Shown here: in pieces, positions 62,627-64,000 of the stretch | How the letters are laid out: every line of letters begins with the position of its first letter | Position numbering within the stretch: position 1 is the stretch's first letter | Position numbers and translations under genes: made by a program | DNA from: Ruegeria sp. Alg231-54 | Lineage (GTDB): Bacteria > Pseudomonadota > Alphaproteobacteria > Rhodobacterales > Rhodobacteraceae | Direction: 5' to 3' | Length of the DNA stretch: 64,000 bases | Assembly (NCBI RefSeq): GCF_900143525.1 | Contig: NZ_FREZ01000004.1 | Span: forward strand, 226,462 to 290,461 | The notes under the pieces: model-generated | The model's database searches: none | What the model was told of the DNA's origin: nothing | What the model saw: the letters and a program-made list of their open reading frames with translations, nothing else

Positions 62627-63052
62627 TTTCACTAAGCCTTCATTTTTGGTTTTACGTGGACACAGTTTCGGATGCGGATACCCTTTTGGAAGTCGCCCGC
62701 CAAACGACTTGCTGTTGTGTTCCAGACTGCATTTTGCATACTGAGCCGACTTTTCAACGGTGTGTCTCAAAAAGTTTGCGCGTGTGACTAAAGAACTGCC
62801 CTTGCTGTACACGGTATAGCGCGCGGTTTGTTGAAACCAAATTTGGTCTTCTTCCAAAACCTTATAGTGCAGCTGACCAGTATAGGGTGACCGTTGCCGC
62901 CCAGTGTTAGATTTTGGTCTTTGCGATTCAGAAAATACTTGCTGCGATGGCGCTAGTGGCTCTGATCTATCCTGTAGGAAATTCAATCGCTCTTCTAAAG
63001 CGTCAAGTATTTGATCTAGCTGCTCTTTTGAAAGTAGCTCGTTGCCCGCCAT
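62585..63052 (-). CDS. Hypothetical protein, C-terminus runs through tRNA
   Basis: A 155-codon frame whose first 140 codons have protein-like composition (MAGNELLSKEQLDQILDALE is a likely helical start), but its last residues, REDSNPQQPD, are simply the tRNA-Arg gene read backwards. So the annotated C-terminus is not real coding and the original stop was probably lost by integration. It is divergent from the small XRE gene. Family not recognised. Confidence 0.45.
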   Translation of the reverse strand: MAGNELLSKEQLDQILDALEERLNFLQDRSEPLAPSQQVFSESQRPKSNTGRQRSPYTGQLHYKVLEEDQIWFQQTARYTVYSKGSSLVTRANFLRHTVEKSAQYAKCSLEHNSKSFGGRLPKGYPHPKLCPRKTKNEGLVKWRPREDSNPQQPD

Positions 63053-63171
63053 TGTTTGACCTCACCTTGTTTCTCATGTTTCTTCAACACTGGGTCTTGT
63101 ATGGCAAAAAATGAAAAATTCATAGTATACTTCGTGGACGAAGCGCACATCTTGCGCGATTCCTCCCTACT

Positions 63172-63420
63172 ATGGAGCAATCGCGCATAAACACCTTCTT
63201 GATAGCGTTTGCTGTAGTTTTGCGACGTGAGAGGCGATCTAGGAAGTTAACCCAACAGGAACTCGCCAGAAAGGCCAGTAAAAGTGTGCGATACATATCA
63301 TTGTTGGAAACAAGTCGACATCAGCCAACCCTTGAATCGCTGAAGCTTCTTAGTGACGCACTCGACCTAAGCGTCAGCTGTCTTCTTAAGAAGGTGGAAG
63401 ATGAAGCGGAAAAAAAGTGA
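63172..63420 (+). CDS. Small XRE-family regulator
   Basis: An 82-residue single HTH_3 domain (LTQQELARKASKSVRYISLL, then HQPTLESLKLLSDAL). The short length and lack of an effector domain are typical of phage or toxin-antitoxin or restriction controllers. Divergent from the truncated frame at 62585-63052. The intergenic region is AT-rich (63085-63170). Confidence 0.88.
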   Translation: MEQSRINTFLIAFAVVLRRERRSRKLTQQELARKASKSVRYISLLETSRHQPTLESLKLLSDALDLSVSCLLKKVEDEAEKK

Positions 63421-63763
63421 GCGATATTCAGAATGTCTCTCGAATGTCTGGGTTAGCTGCGTACTAGTAGTTGGCAAAGCACGGTTTTGGAGGTCAACTT
63501 TGGGCTGCTCCAGTCAATTATGGTTGCTGCGGAGAACGGCAAACTGAGCCCTCTTTGATCAATGCTGCACGGCGCCCCAATGACCGGAATGCGCAGAAAG
63601 CGGACTTTGCACACTTCGAAGAAATATCATTGCGAATCTTTGCCAAGACCATTTGGAGCAGCCGCTATTAGGAACTGGCTGGACATGCTATTGATCATGA
63701 TTTGATGCTCTGCCGTAATCTCGCGCCCGTTACTGGTCGCTTTGATTGCAAAGTAAAGGATGG
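63421..63763. other. Gene-free stretch with dispersed-repeat tract
   Basis: No gene supported. At about 63540-63615 the words ATGACCGGAATGCGCAG and AAGCGGACTTTGC resemble the intergenic repeats at 15652 and 17747. Confidence 0.5.
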
Positions 63764-64000
63764 TCACTGCCCTGAATTGGTTTTCGCGATACTGCAAAGC
63801 AGATCAAGATGTCGGTCCAACCAATCCTCGTCCATTGCCTCGTGACGAATGAGCTTGCGGAAATAAGGTGCAGCCACTGCTAGTTCTATGAGTTGGTCAA
63901 CCGGAACGTCGGCGGTGATCTCACCGCGGTCTATTGCGGCTGCAAATACTGCTTCAACACTTGCGAACCTGTCTTTCATGAATTCAGTAATCACCAACCG
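63764..64000 (-). CDS. TetR-family regulator, C-terminal part (runs off window)
   Basis: About 78 residues of a TetR ligand-binding domain: EAVFAAAIDRGEITADVPVDQLIELAVAAPYFRKLI and DEDWLDRHLDLLC, typical of TetR_C_11-like domains. The DNA-binding N-terminus lies beyond the window. The stop is at 63764. Target genes are not visible. Confidence 0.8.
   Translation of the reverse strand, partial: RLVITEFMKDRFASVEAVFAAAIDRGEITADVPVDQLIELAVAAPYFRKLIRHEAMDEDWLDRHLDLLCSIAKTNSGQ

Noticed and set aside
63471..63671. 66-codon frame before the TetR fragment
   Set aside because: It lies inside the dispersed-repeat tract and has no protein-like composition.

Overview
The window reads as a chromosome segment of a marine alphaproteobacterium, most likely a Rhodobacteraceae (Roseobacter-group) species. 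Evidence for this is the moderately GC-rich housekeeping genes, class I lysyl-tRNA synthetase, a Rhizobium-style L-rhamnose cluster (DeoR repressor, rhaSTPQ transporter, FGGY kinase, fused aldolase/dehydrogenase), a complex I NDUFS4-like subunit and a second gltX. The species assignment is inference; no marker gene was compared with a database.

Left edge (1-2.7 kb): the end of an integrated element. A three-gene, stop/start-overlapping minus-strand operon (ParA-like ATPase plus two unrecognised proteins) lies beside a 3' fragment of tRNA-Ser(GCT), which looks like an attachment-site scar. From 3.9 to 8.4 kb there is a sensor histidine kinase/LuxR response regulator pair, preceded by a second, decayed copy of the kinase that lacks its ATPase domain. 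Paired intergenic repeats flank an alpha/beta hydrolase between the two copies.

8.4-15.2 kb: a 2OG-Fe(II) oxygenase-like protein, an exported EF-hand protein with an Asp/Glu/Ser tandem-repeat tail, a hydroxynitrile-lyase-like cupin, and a compact five-gene operon (luciferase-like monooxygenase, GST, flavin reductase, formamidase-like hydrolase, SnoaL protein). The operon is divergent from a XRE-cupin regulator, with clear dyads between them. It looks like a degradation pathway for an unknown small molecule. An exported amidohydrolase follows.

17.8-28.5 kb: a complete L-rhamnose catabolic regulon. rhaA and rhaD run left and the regulator, ABC transporter, mutarotase and kinase run right. Between the two halves lies a very regular six-half-site operator.

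28.8-61 kb: mostly core genome: two SRAP proteins, a metallo-beta-lactamase-fold protein, gltX, an NsrR-like regulator with its own predicted site, a YbbA/YbbP-type exporter with a TesA-like esterase, an L,D-transpeptidase, a cold-shock protein, ettA, nadD, dacB, the phenylalanine hydroxylase pair phhA/phhB with an Lrp regulator, lysK, and uvrB. It is interrupted by decayed genes: a DUF1801 frameshift, a REP-associated transposase remnant, and a beta-helix protein split by an in-frame amber codon. AT-richer orphan genes also occur, including a SIR2-like DUF4917 protein.

Right edge (62.4-64 kb): a 5' tRNA half, an intact but divergent tRNA-Arg(TCT), a small XRE regulator and the C-terminal part of a TetR regulator. 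This is probably another integration boundary.
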